64,000 bases of DNA, taken from JAVBNT01 sp031551355 (GTDB taxonomy: Bacteria; Vulcanimicrobiota; CADAWZ01). A program made the translations under genes and the position numbers. Positions 16,609 through 24,790 of the stretch are shown here, piece by piece. The stretch is from NCBI GenBank assembly GCA_031551355.1, contig JAVBNT010000021.1, positions 1-64,000 of the forward strand. Direction: 5' to 3'. Each line of letters starts with the position of its first letter. Positions within the stretch are counted from its first letter, which is position 1. Under the pieces are notes generated by a model. It did not search any database, was not told the DNA's origin, and saw only the letters and a list, made by a program, of their open reading frames with translations.

Positions 16609-17933
16609 TGAAAATTGCAGGCGGTATCGACATTGCGGCAACAGGTAACAAAACGATATATCTGGAACTGGGATGGAACAGCATAAAAAAAAGCTCCGGC
16701 AAAAACGATACTAAAAACACCAGAGCTTTATCATCAAAAAATTTAACATTCAGAGTGTTCGACTTGCCTTTCGGAGACAAAAAAAAGTGCAAGGGAATAG
16801 TTCAGGAAGAACTGTCATATTCTCTTGCTTTTCCTTTGGAACAGGCTTCGTGGGATTTTATGCTCTCTTCCGGAGGTAGCGCACTGGCGGTTGTATCACT
16901 TAACAAAAATATTCCCGCCGATTTGCCCGCAAATGATGTTCTCGACTGCGACGTTTCCGCACTGGCAAGATGTGCGGCTTACTGTAATTACCGGAATCCC
17001 CTGATAATAGATCTGGGGGCTTCAAAAACACTGTTTTGCGGACTGAATTCCGGAATTCCCAACTTTGTAGCCGTAGTTCCTTCAGGAGGAGACGCTCTGA
17101 CGGCAGCTGTTGCACAAGCAAAAAATATCAGCCCCAAAGAAGCCGAACTGCTGAAAAAAGAAAAGGGCATTGAGCTTGTGGAAGTAAGACAAAAGCTCCT
17201 TAATATCATAAAAAAGGCGCAGATACAAGTTTCGGATTGGGAGCAGATAATCATCTGCGGAGGCGGCGCTGAAATGAAAGGACTGTCGGAACTTTTATCT
17301 GACGGTCTGAAAATACCGGTAAAAACATTTGAATTCCCTGAAGGCATATCGCCTTTTTATGATGCGGTAGCTTTTGGGGCTGCACTGCGTGAAAAATATC
17401 CGCTCATTTCAATAAACCTTTCCGGCGAAGAAAAGCAAAGTCTGGAAATTCCTGTATACTGGATTGTTGCCGTCATTGTGCCGTTGATTCTGCTGCCCGT
17501 ACATCTCTATATAAAAGCCTATACGCTGGACACAAAACTTAAAGACTACAGCAATGCCGTAACAACGGCAATAAAAAAAGAATTTCCGGACATCGGCGAA
17601 ATAAAATCGCCCAAATCCCAGCTGCAGGCAAAAATAGATCAGAGAAAACTTAACCAGCGCACGTCTTCGGCAAATATTATTGTCGAGCTCGATAACATAT
17701 CACAGGCACTGGCGGGCAAACCGGTAACACTTTACGATATGGATTTCTCAAAAGAACTGATTGTTCTGTCAGGAGAAGCTCCGTCATATAACGATGTTGA
17801 CACAATACGCACGAAGCTTCTTGAGACATTCTCGGATGTACGTCTGGAAATAAAGACTTTGCCGTCAAAAAAAATAACCTTTACCCTGCAAATAAAAACC
17901 GGAGAAAAAAAGAGCAATGTTGTCAAAGTTTAA
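16608..17933 (+). CDS. gspL: GspL/PilM-type inner-membrane platform protein
   Basis: This 441-residue protein has an actin-like cytoplasmic domain (about 1-265, with PLIIDLGASKTLFCG and QIIICGGGAEMKGL), one membrane helix (about 281-303) and a periplasmic ferredoxin-like C-terminal domain. This is the layout of GspL, or of a PilM-PilN fusion. GspL links the GspE ATPase to the periplasmic machinery. It starts with GTG overlapping the gspK stop codon. Confidence 0.8.
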   Translation: MKIAGGIDIAATGNKTIYLELGWNSIKKSSGKNDTKNTRALSSKNLTFRVFDLPFGDKKKCKGIVQEELSYSLAFPLEQASWDFMLSSGGSALAVVSLNKNIPADLPANDVLDCDVSALARCAAYCNYRNPLIIDLGASKTLFCGLNSGIPNFVAVVPSGGDALTAAVAQAKNISPKEAELLKKEKGIELVEVRQKLLNIIKKAQIQVSDWEQIIICGGGAEMKGLSELLSDGLKIPVKTFEFPEGISPFYDAVAFGAALREKYPLISINLSGEEKQSLEIPVYWIVAVIVPLILLPVHLYIKAYTLDTKLKDYSNAVTTAIKKEFPDIGEIKSPKSQLQAKIDQRKLNQRTSSANIIVELDNISQALAGKPVTLYDMDFSKELIVLSGEAPSYNDVDTIRTKLLETFSDVRLEIKTLPSKKITFTLQIKTGEKKSNVVKV

Positions 17934-18393
17934 GGAAATGTCTCAGAAAGAGCAAAATACATTCATTGCCGTATGTATACTGTCGGTAGTTTTTTATATT
18001 GCAATTATAGTGCTGCCGCCGTTGGACAGAATTCACAAGGCGGAGAAAAAACTGAGTGTGATGACCGTAACTGCTGTTGAGATAGAAAAGGGAATTGCCG
18101 AATACAGATCTCTTCCCGATGATTCTGCACCGAAGAGATCCGGTTCGCTTCTTTCCGCCGTAGAAAAAACCGCCGCCGAAACATCCATATCCAGGAGCAT
18201 AGCTTACCTGAAACCTTTTTCAGCACAAAAAGGGCTTGACGGTGCGGAAATAAAACTTAACAATATTACCGGCAAAGACATTGTTGAGTTTATAGACAAA
18301 CTGCAGAAACAGCAGGTAAATATAACAAAGATAAATATGAAAGATAATGATCTTGACGGGTTATGGACCGTCAGGCTGTTTATGGAGGGATAA
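17917..18393 (+). CDS. gspM: GspM-like inner-membrane protein
   Basis: This 158-residue protein has one N-terminal membrane helix (about 15-35) and a short periplasmic domain with a coiled-coil start, matching GspM in size and topology. GspM partners GspL in the inner-membrane platform. It overlaps gspL by 17 bases, and its stop overlaps the start of the next gene. Confidence 0.72.
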   Translation: MLSKFKEMSQKEQNTFIAVCILSVVFYIAIIVLPPLDRIHKAEKKLSVMTVTAVEIEKGIAEYRSLPDDSAPKRSGSLLSAVEKTAAETSISRSIAYLKPFSAQKGLDGAEIKLNNITGKDIVEFIDKLQKQQVNITKINMKDNDLDGLWTVRLFMEG

Positions 18394-19094
18394 TGAGAAA
18401 AATATTAACAGCCGCTTTCCTTTTTTGTATAGTCTTCATGATAGGGCTTATATACTTTTTCCCCTACTCGGACTATATTTCCAAAGCACTTGAAGATGCA
18501 AACAAGGCAAAAGATATAAAAATCAATTGGACAAACAGTGTCAACAAATTTCCAAGAATGATTTTGGACAATGTAAATATCAGCTCCAAACAGGGCGAAC
18601 TTATCAGCCTGGAAAACCTTAAACTTGGATTTAATCCCATTTCAGGAGTTACTTTTGACGGGAAAGGCCGCGATGTAACGCTCAAAGGTAATTATAAAAG
18701 CGGAAAAGTCAACTTTGACCTGAAAAATTACAGCCTTCCTGCATATCTTTCAACGAACGTAGGAGAGGGTGTCTTTGATATCAAAGGGACATACGACATC
18801 AAGGCCAACAGCGGCAAAGCCGATTTTTCCGGGACGATAAAAAAGATTCCTACACCGCTGCTGACGGAACCCTTAAGTATTGTCGGCAATGTTACCAAAA
18901 CCGGAGCGACATCCGAAATTGCTTTTGATGCGGCCGGAAAAAACATCAATGGAAAAGGAAATATTTCCATTCTCGAAAAGAAGGGCTCTGATAGTGACGT
19001 GTCGGGAAATATAAAACTTAAAGTCGGTATGATTCCGTTAAATTTAAGGCTTAACGGAACACTGGGAAGCATAAAGATAAACGTAGGGCTTTAA
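18393..19094 (+). CDS. gspN: GspN-like type II secretion protein
   Basis: This 233-residue protein has one N-terminal hydrophobic helix (1-24) followed by an all-beta, AsmA-like region with alternating patterns such as LDNVNISSKQGELISLENL. This is typical of T2SSN family proteins, which are optional and of uncertain role. The ATG at 18393 shares bases with the gspM stop (TAATG), and GGAGG lies 6 bases upstream. Confidence 0.7.
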   Translation: MRKILTAAFLFCIVFMIGLIYFFPYSDYISKALEDANKAKDIKINWTNSVNKFPRMILDNVNISSKQGELISLENLKLGFNPISGVTFDGKGRDVTLKGNYKSGKVNFDLKNYSLPAYLSTNVGEGVFDIKGTYDIKANSGKADFSGTIKKIPTPLLTEPLSIVGNVTKTGATSEIAFDAAGKNINGKGNISILEKKGSDSDVSGNIKLKVGMIPLNLRLNGTLGSIKINVGL

Positions 19095-19120
19095 AATTAT
19101 AACAGGTGGATAAATAAAAA

Positions 19121-21373
19121 ATGAAAAAACATTATATAATACTATTAATCCTGCTGATGGTGTCTATATCAGCGCCGATCTGGGTATCGGCACAAAACAG
19201 CACTAAAAAGTCCATACCGGTTTACGGAAAAAAGACAAATCCTCCTACCGGAAAAAGATCTGCCCAGGCCGACAACATAGAAGCAGATCCAAATTCTCCT
19301 TCAAAAGAGGAAGAATTGAGAAAAAGAAGGTTTCAGCACAATACTCCAACACCTGCACCGTCTGCAGTAAACACACCCAGTCAGCCAAATATTTACAGCG
19401 GAACAAATTCACCGGGCCAGACGGTTCAGCCGACGACAGCGGCAACACCTTCGCTGTCTACAAAAATGCCGGCAGGCAAACTCGAAGAGACACTTTCCGA
19501 AGCAATGAGAAGCGGCAAGGTGATGTTGAATTTTGATAATATCGACATCAAAGCCATAACAAAAATAATGTCGGATCTTACTAAAAAGACGATCATCATC
19601 GACAAAACCGTCAGCGGCTCGATGACGATAATTTCTTCAAGAAAAGTAAGTATTGCCGAAGCCTGGGACCTCTATGTATCCGCACTTGAAGCCTCCGGAT
19701 ATGGAATAGTCAGAACCGGCTCAGCCTACAAACTCATACCAATCCTTGATGCTAACAAGGAAAATTTGAAATACGTCGGCACAAAAGCGGCAAAACCGGG
19801 TTCCGGATATATTGTCGCCCTGATACTGCTTAACAATGCAGATTCGGAAATCATGATGAATACCCTGAGACCTCTTGTAGCTCCTCCGGGAGTAATAGCC
19901 TCATATCAGCCTTCAAACGCAGTAGTAATCACCGATACTTCACAAAATGTCTCCAGACTCACACAAATAATAAAGCAACTTGACACAAACTATAAAGGCT
20001 CGGCAATGAGAATCTTTCAGCCTAAGTATGTAAGGGTAAAAGAGCTGGCGACAGCTTTGCAAAACGTATTCCAGGGAGTAACCACATCAGGCCCCGGAGG
20101 CGCTTCACAGCAGGTAAAAGTTTCTGCATACGAGCCCACAAACACACTAATTGTAATGGCACCGGCAAAAGAATTTTTGCAGATCGAAGCGGCACTGGCG
20201 GAAATTGATGTTGAAGAAAGAGTAACCAAAGCCGACGAAAGAAGCTTTAAAGTATATTATCTGAAAAATGCCGATGCCGAAGAGGTTGCTAAAAATATTT
20301 CTCTTCTTCTTGAAGAAAAGAAAAAGCTTATAGAAGCCATAAAGACGGAACAACAGGGAACCGAAGCGGCCAAAAACCCCGAGACGGTAGTTTCCACAAA
20401 AGTCGCATCCGACAAGGCAACAAATTCTCTGATGTTCTATATAACGGAAAAAGAATATGAAGAAATTGTGCCGATGATAGAAAAAATCGACGCGCCCCAA
20501 AAACAAATACTTATTACCGCGATTGTTGCCGAAACACAGCTTGACAACTCCATCGATGCAGGAGTTGCCTGGCAGGTAATATCCGATCCCGGAGTAATAT
20601 CAAGTTTCCAGGGCGGCCTTGATCAAACGGGAGTCCTGAACTCAATTGCCGACGGAAGGTTTGCGGTAGGAGCTGTCGGATCGGAAATGATGGAGCTTAC
20701 CGTCGGAGGAACGACAATAAAAGTTCCGAAAATTTTCGGAGTAATAAAGGCACTGGAAAATAAGACTAATTTCAATCTGCTCTCGTCTCCTAAAATAGTG
20801 ACGCACGACCATAAAGAAGCAAAACTTATGGCCTCGCAGCAGCTTCCATTCGCCACCGGTGTAAAATACGACAATAACAACCAGCCAATCATCAATTATG
20901 ATTACAAAGATGTCGGTCTCTCACTTAACGTCACCCCGCATGTCGGACAAAATAAGCAGGTCAGACTTGAGCTTAAGCTATCCGTAAAGGATCTTGTAAG
21001 CTATCTTACCCAGGGAACCGGAGCTTCCACAGTGCAGATTCCTATCATCTCAAACAGGGAGCTTGACAACATCGTGACGCTCGAAAACGGTCAGACAATC
21101 GTTATCGGAGGGTTAATAGACCAAAGGACTACGGAAGTGATCAAACAAGTACCGATTCTGAGTAAAATACCCCTACTAGGGGGACTTTTCAAAGATAAGT
21201 CTACTAAAAAAACATCCAGAACACTATTTGTCTTTATCACTCCGCATATAATAGACAGCACTTCTGAGCTGCAGCGTATAACCGATATGTACGGAAGGTC
21301 AATGTTTAAGGAAAATACCGTAAATGATAATCAGCCTTTCTCAGTAGACAAAAAAAGCGAGAAGGATAAATAA
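19121..21373 (+). CDS. gspD: Type II secretion secretin GspD
   Basis: This 750-residue outer-membrane channel protein has a signal peptide (1-24, ending VSA/Q) and a Pro/Thr-rich low-complexity stretch (about 30-115). An N0-like domain (about 120-205) and N-domain repeats (about 220-465) follow. The secretin core (about 480-725) includes VPIISNRELDN, GQTIVIGGLI and VPILSKIPLLGGLF. It oligomerises to form the exit pore. Its stop overlaps the gspE start by one base. Confidence 0.92.
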   Translation: MKKHYIILLILLMVSISAPIWVSAQNSTKKSIPVYGKKTNPPTGKRSAQADNIEADPNSPSKEEELRKRRFQHNTPTPAPSAVNTPSQPNIYSGTNSPGQTVQPTTAATPSLSTKMPAGKLEETLSEAMRSGKVMLNFDNIDIKAITKIMSDLTKKTIIIDKTVSGSMTIISSRKVSIAEAWDLYVSALEASGYGIVRTGSAYKLIPILDANKENLKYVGTKAAKPGSGYIVALILLNNADSEIMMNTLRPLVAPPGVIASYQPSNAVVITDTSQNVSRLTQIIKQLDTNYKGSAMRIFQPKYVRVKELATALQNVFQGVTTSGPGGASQQVKVSAYEPTNTLIVMAPAKEFLQIEAALAEIDVEERVTKADERSFKVYYLKNADAEEVAKNISLLLEEKKKLIEAIKTEQQGTEAAKNPETVVSTKVASDKATNSLMFYITEKEYEEIVPMIEKIDAPQKQILITAIVAETQLDNSIDAGVAWQVISDPGVISSFQGGLDQTGVLNSIADGRFAVGAVGSEMMELTVGGTTIKVPKIFGVIKALENKTNFNLLSSPKIVTHDHKEAKLMASQQLPFATGVKYDNNNQPIINYDYKDVGLSLNVTPHVGQNKQVRLELKLSVKDLVSYLTQGTGASTVQIPIISNRELDNIVTLENGQTIVIGGLIDQRTTEVIKQVPILSKIPLLGGLFKDKSTKKTSRTLFVFITPHIIDSTSELQRITDMYGRSMFKENTVNDNQPFSVDKKSEKDK

Positions 21374-22833
21374 TGACAACGCAAGAGTTAATAGAAATAA
21401 TACCTATCGACTTTTTTCAAAGGAATCACTTACTGCCCCTTCCTGAAGGAGAAGCGCTTACTATTGCCGTATGCGCAGATTCCAACAGGGAAGCGCTTGA
21501 AGATATAAGGCTGGTTCTGCAGGCCGATTTTGATACGATCCCCATTGATAAGGAACAAATAGAATCCGGATTGCGTGATTTGCTGCTTCAGGAGACAAAT
21601 TCAAATATTACCACCGGTGACGAATCGCTCGATTTATCGGCGGACGAAACCCTGGATCTTCTTGCCGCCGGCAAAGACGCGCCGATAATAAAACTTGTAA
21701 ACACGCTTTTTATTCAGGCTATACAGAGACGCGGAACCGATATACATATCGAGCCATACGAAAAGGAAGCCAAGGTGAGGATACGTACCGATGGCGAGCT
21801 TCACGAAATAATGACGATTCCCAAACGCGAATTCAGCGGCGTATGCGCGCGTATAAAGGTTATGTCCAAGCTGAATCTTGCCGAAAGCCGCCTGCCTCAG
21901 GACGGCAGAATGAGGGTCAAAAGCGGAACAAGAATCATTGATGTACGTATATCAATACTCCCCACCCAATTCGGCGAACGTATCGTGTTGAGAATTCTCG
22001 ACAGAAGCGCCAAACTGATCACCTTGAAAGAACTTGGCCTTATGGGCAATGATTACCGCAAAATGGATGAACTGATACAGAACCCGTATGGTTCCATATT
22101 GGTAACCGGACCAACCGGAAGCGGAAAAAGTACAACACTTTATGCGGTAATAGAAAAAATTAAATCACCGAAAAGAAATATCATCACCATTGAAGACCCT
22201 GTAGAATATCAGATCGACGGTATCGGACAAATGCCGGTAAACGCAAAGATAGGCGTCACTTTTGCCAACGGACTGCGCTCTATACTGAGACAGGATCCCG
22301 ATGTAATAATGGTCGGAGAAATACGCGATCCGGAAACGGCGGAAATAGTTATCCATGCCTCACTGACCGGCCACCTTGTGCTGTCCACCCTACATACAAA
22401 CGACGCTCCGACTGCCGTATCCAGAATGGTCGATATGGGCGTGGAAAAATACCTTATATCATCTTCCGTTCTCGGAGCGATCGCACAAAGACTTGTACGC
22501 ACTCTCTGCCCGCAGTGCAAAAAGCCTTATCAGCCATCGGAAGCCGAACTCAAAAGCGTGATGTGGGACAAAATACCGCCAAACGCAAAATTTGCCCAGC
22601 CGGTAGGATGTCAGAATTGCCTCGGCACCGGCTTTGTCGGCAGAATCGCCATTTTCGAGCTTATGGTAATAGATGACGAGTTGCAAAGTGCCATCGTCAG
22701 ATCGGCCGAATCAAATATAATCAGGGATATCGCCCGGCGCAAGGGAATGCGGACACTGCTTGAAGACGGACGCGACAAAGCGGCAATGGGGTACACGACG
22801 ATCGGTGAAATTACCAAGGCGACGAGAACTTAA
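21373..22833 (+). CDS. gspE: Type II secretion ATPase GspE
   Basis: This 486-residue cytoplasmic motor has an N-terminal GspE/MshE domain (about 1-80). The ATPase core has Walker A GPTGSGKST near 246, Asp box IITIEDPVEYQI, Walker B DVIMVGEIRDPETAE and His box GHLVLSTLHTNDA. A C-terminal zinc finger has CPQC near 379 and CQNC near 414. It powers pseudopilus assembly. gspF and the major pseudopilin gspG, which usually follow gspE, are not present downstream. Confidence 0.93.
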   Translation: MTTQELIEIIPIDFFQRNHLLPLPEGEALTIAVCADSNREALEDIRLVLQADFDTIPIDKEQIESGLRDLLLQETNSNITTGDESLDLSADETLDLLAAGKDAPIIKLVNTLFIQAIQRRGTDIHIEPYEKEAKVRIRTDGELHEIMTIPKREFSGVCARIKVMSKLNLAESRLPQDGRMRVKSGTRIIDVRISILPTQFGERIVLRILDRSAKLITLKELGLMGNDYRKMDELIQNPYGSILVTGPTGSGKSTTLYAVIEKIKSPKRNIITIEDPVEYQIDGIGQMPVNAKIGVTFANGLRSILRQDPDVIMVGEIRDPETAEIVIHASLTGHLVLSTLHTNDAPTAVSRMVDMGVEKYLISSSVLGAIAQRLVRTLCPQCKKPYQPSEAELKSVMWDKIPPNAKFAQPVGCQNCLGTGFVGRIAIFELMVIDDELQSAIVRSAESNIIRDIARRKGMRTLLEDGRDKAAMGYTTIGEITKATRT

Positions 22834-22867
22834 CTGAAGTTTAACAACAAAATTTTCAAATCACCAA

Positions 22868-22905
22868 AGGGGCTTGTCTTAAAGAAAAAAAGACGGCTCT
22901 TTTTA
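22868..22905 (+). terminator. Intrinsic terminator after gspE
   Basis: GGGCTTGTCTT pairs with AAGACGGCTC, with some G-T pairs, around an A-rich loop, followed by TTTTT. It ends the type II secretion operon. Confidence 0.55.
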
Positions 22906-23003
22906 AATTCTCAAAAAGGGTAATATCAAAATAAAATTAATATACTATTTATGTAAATAATAATAACACAGAGTCAATATTAGCAACCAAACAGGGGGCA
23001 TGT

Positions 23004-23843
23004 ATGTTTAGAAAAATAAAACAGATTGTAACGGGAAAATCCGTCACTGACGGAGCCGGAGTCCGTCTGACCAGGGTAATAGGGATTGCCAATGTCAAGG
23101 ATTTTGATCCGTTTCTGATGCTTGACGCATTTGATTCAAAAAAACCCGATGACTACATAAAGGGATTTCCATGGCATCCGCACAGAGGAATAGAAACAAT
23201 TACCTATCTGATAACCGGCGATATTGAACACGGCGACAGCCTTGGCAACAAAGGCTCCATAAATGACGGCTGCTGTCAGTGGATGACGGCGGGAAGCGGA
23301 ATCATTCACCAGGAAATGCCGCAAGCCTGTGAAAGAATGCTTGGTGTTCAATTATGGCTGAATATGCCTAAAAAATCGAAAATGGAACATCCAAAATATA
23401 ATGACATAAGAAATGAAAACATTGCGGTAATGGAAAATGAAAATTTCAATGTCCGCGTCATTTCCGGAAAATACGAAGAAATTGAAGGGCCGATAACCGG
23501 TGATTATGTAAAACCGGTTCTCATGGACGTATCAATAAAAAGCGGCAGCTCATGGTCGGTAAAAACAAAAAAAGAAAATACTCTGTTCATATATATTGTA
23601 GAAGGAAGTGCATGTTTCTCTGAAACTTCACAGGAATTTACGGTAGCAAAACATGCGGTACTGTTTGACTACGAGGAAATTTTTTATGTAAAAGCCGGGA
23701 ATGACGGCGTCCGTCTGCTGTTTTTTGAAGGACAGCCGCTGCACGAGAGCATTGCCTGGGGAGGCCCCATCGTAATGAACACCGATGAAGAGCTGCAGCT
23801 TGCATTCAAAGAGCTTAGAGAAAATACTTTTATAAAATCATAA
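23004..23843 (+). CDS. Pirin-family bicupin protein
   Basis: This 279-residue protein has the N-terminal cupin motifs of pirin: FPWHPHRGIETITYLITGDIEHGD supplies the metal-binding His and Glu residues in segments, followed by MTAGSGIIHQEMP. A second cupin half lies at about 150-260. Bacterial pirins bind iron; some have quercetinase activity and others regulate pyruvate metabolism, so the function here is undetermined. GGGGGCATGT precedes the ATG. It is a single gene between the secretion operon and a repeat-rich non-coding stretch. Confidence 0.9.
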   Translation: MFRKIKQIVTGKSVTDGAGVRLTRVIGIANVKDFDPFLMLDAFDSKKPDDYIKGFPWHPHRGIETITYLITGDIEHGDSLGNKGSINDGCCQWMTAGSGIIHQEMPQACERMLGVQLWLNMPKKSKMEHPKYNDIRNENIAVMENENFNVRVISGKYEEIEGPITGDYVKPVLMDVSIKSGSSWSVKTKKENTLFIYIVEGSACFSETSQEFTVAKHAVLFDYEEIFYVKAGNDGVRLLFFEGQPLHESIAWGGPIVMNTDEELQLAFKELRENTFIKS

Positions 23844-23854
23844 CTGATATAATC

Positions 23855-24020
23855 AGACTTTCCCGATTTTCCTTGATTATATTTGTCCGACAAATATAAT
23901 TGTAAAAATGGTGAAAAATTAAGAAAAGAATAACAAAAGGCTATAAAGCAAGCTATTTTTCGCCATTTTCTGTCGTACTAAGTGGGCCTTTCCAGCCCCA
24001 CTTAGCATGATAGCCCCTTC
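23855..24020 (+). repeat. Dispersed structured repeat, copy C (composite)
   Basis: A copy-B-oriented half (CAGACTTTCCCGATTTTCC onward) and a copy-A-oriented half meet at the palindrome ATTATATTTGTC-C-GACAAATATAAT (23876-23900). The downstream stem pairs AAAATGGTGAAAAA with TTTTTCGCCATTTT. It occupies the place of the AAATCTGGGAAAA/TTTTCCCGATTT stem of copy A but with changed bases on both sides. A CTAAGTGGG/CCCACTTAG hairpin and a T-run close it. Confidence 0.65.
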
Positions 24021-24044
24021 TTTTTTATTAACAATGAAAAGCCC

Positions 24045-24160
24045 CTCACAGAGAAATAGAGAGCACGGATATTTTTTTGCAGGGGAAGAAACACAGTTAA
24101 TGGCAATTACTTGCAATATCCTTTTTGATATTATCTCTGTGACTCTGTTAAAGAGAAATT
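24045..24160. repeat. CACAGAG/CTCTGTG-type repeat pair
   Basis: TCACAGAGAAATAGAGAGCAC and an inverted-sense TCTCTGTGACTCTGTTAAAGAG lie about 85 bases apart. Similar CACAGAG-rich sequence occurs at 8828-8853. The stretch has no coding sense. Confidence 0.4.
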
Positions 24161-24181
24161 ACCGCCAAACATCCCCGTTAC

Positions 24182-24369
24182 ATTAGAGCAATTTGCATTC
24201 TATATGTCACAAAATCCGGTAAACATTTTTGGAAAAGACGGTGTAGCCGTCATCGCGAGTCCCCGCCTTCGCGGGGATAAACTCCGCTGCGGCGAACCAG
24301 TATTTTATGAATTGACCGATGTCGGTTGTTTGTCAGGAGTATGACAGTTCAATTGCAAATTGCTCTAAT
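24182..24369. mobile_element. MITE-like element with 15-bp terminal inverted repeats
   Basis: ATTAGAGCAATTTGC (24182-24196) and its exact complement GCAAATTGCTCTAAT (24355-24369) bound a 188-base non-coding segment. An internal hairpin (CCCCGCCTTCGCGGGG) is present. No transposase is inside, and no clear target-site duplication could be defined. Confidence 0.45.
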
Positions 24370-24400
24370 CCGATAACCGCACATTTCTGATACAAAAAAA

Positions 24401-24467
24401 ATTCGTTCCGGACAATACCTTGGAAATTGGGGGAGATAAAAAACCAAGGTACCATCCGAAACGAATC
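24401..24467. repeat. Long stem-loop
   Basis: ATTCGTTCCGGACAATACCT and the matching 24445-24467 segment pair at 20 of 23 positions, including ACCTTGG/CCAAGGT, around a 21-base purine-rich loop. It may be a structured RNA, a transposon end or a transcription stop, and lacks a canonical T-run. Confidence 0.5.
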
Positions 24468-24647
24468 ATCAAAAAATAAAAGCTCAAATTTAAGTAACAA
24501 TAACATTATAACAATATTCAGAATTAAAATCAACAAAATAAGCAAAATAAATAATTTATTTAAAATTATTTATTTGAAATTTGAAAAAGGATAATAAACG
24601 CAGCTTGATTTTAAGCTCTCAAACATAAATAAATTGATACAATTAAT

Positions 24648-24697
24648 AATCGCAACAAAACCAGGGTAATTCGCGCCTGACTTTGCTGCGATTTCCA
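24648..24697. repeat. Inverted repeat downstream of the hybrid kinase gene
   Basis: AATCGCAACAAAACCAGG pairs with CCTGACTTTGCTGCGATT at 15 of 18 positions. It lies 94 bases beyond the kinase stop codon and may protect or end that minus-strand transcript. Confidence 0.45.
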
Positions 24698-24790
24698 TTT
24701 AAACGGGTATTTTATTTATATGCGGACTCTGCACCCTACTGAAGATTTTTGTTTAAGCGGTCTCTAATATATTATCAGACATGCCGCGCA

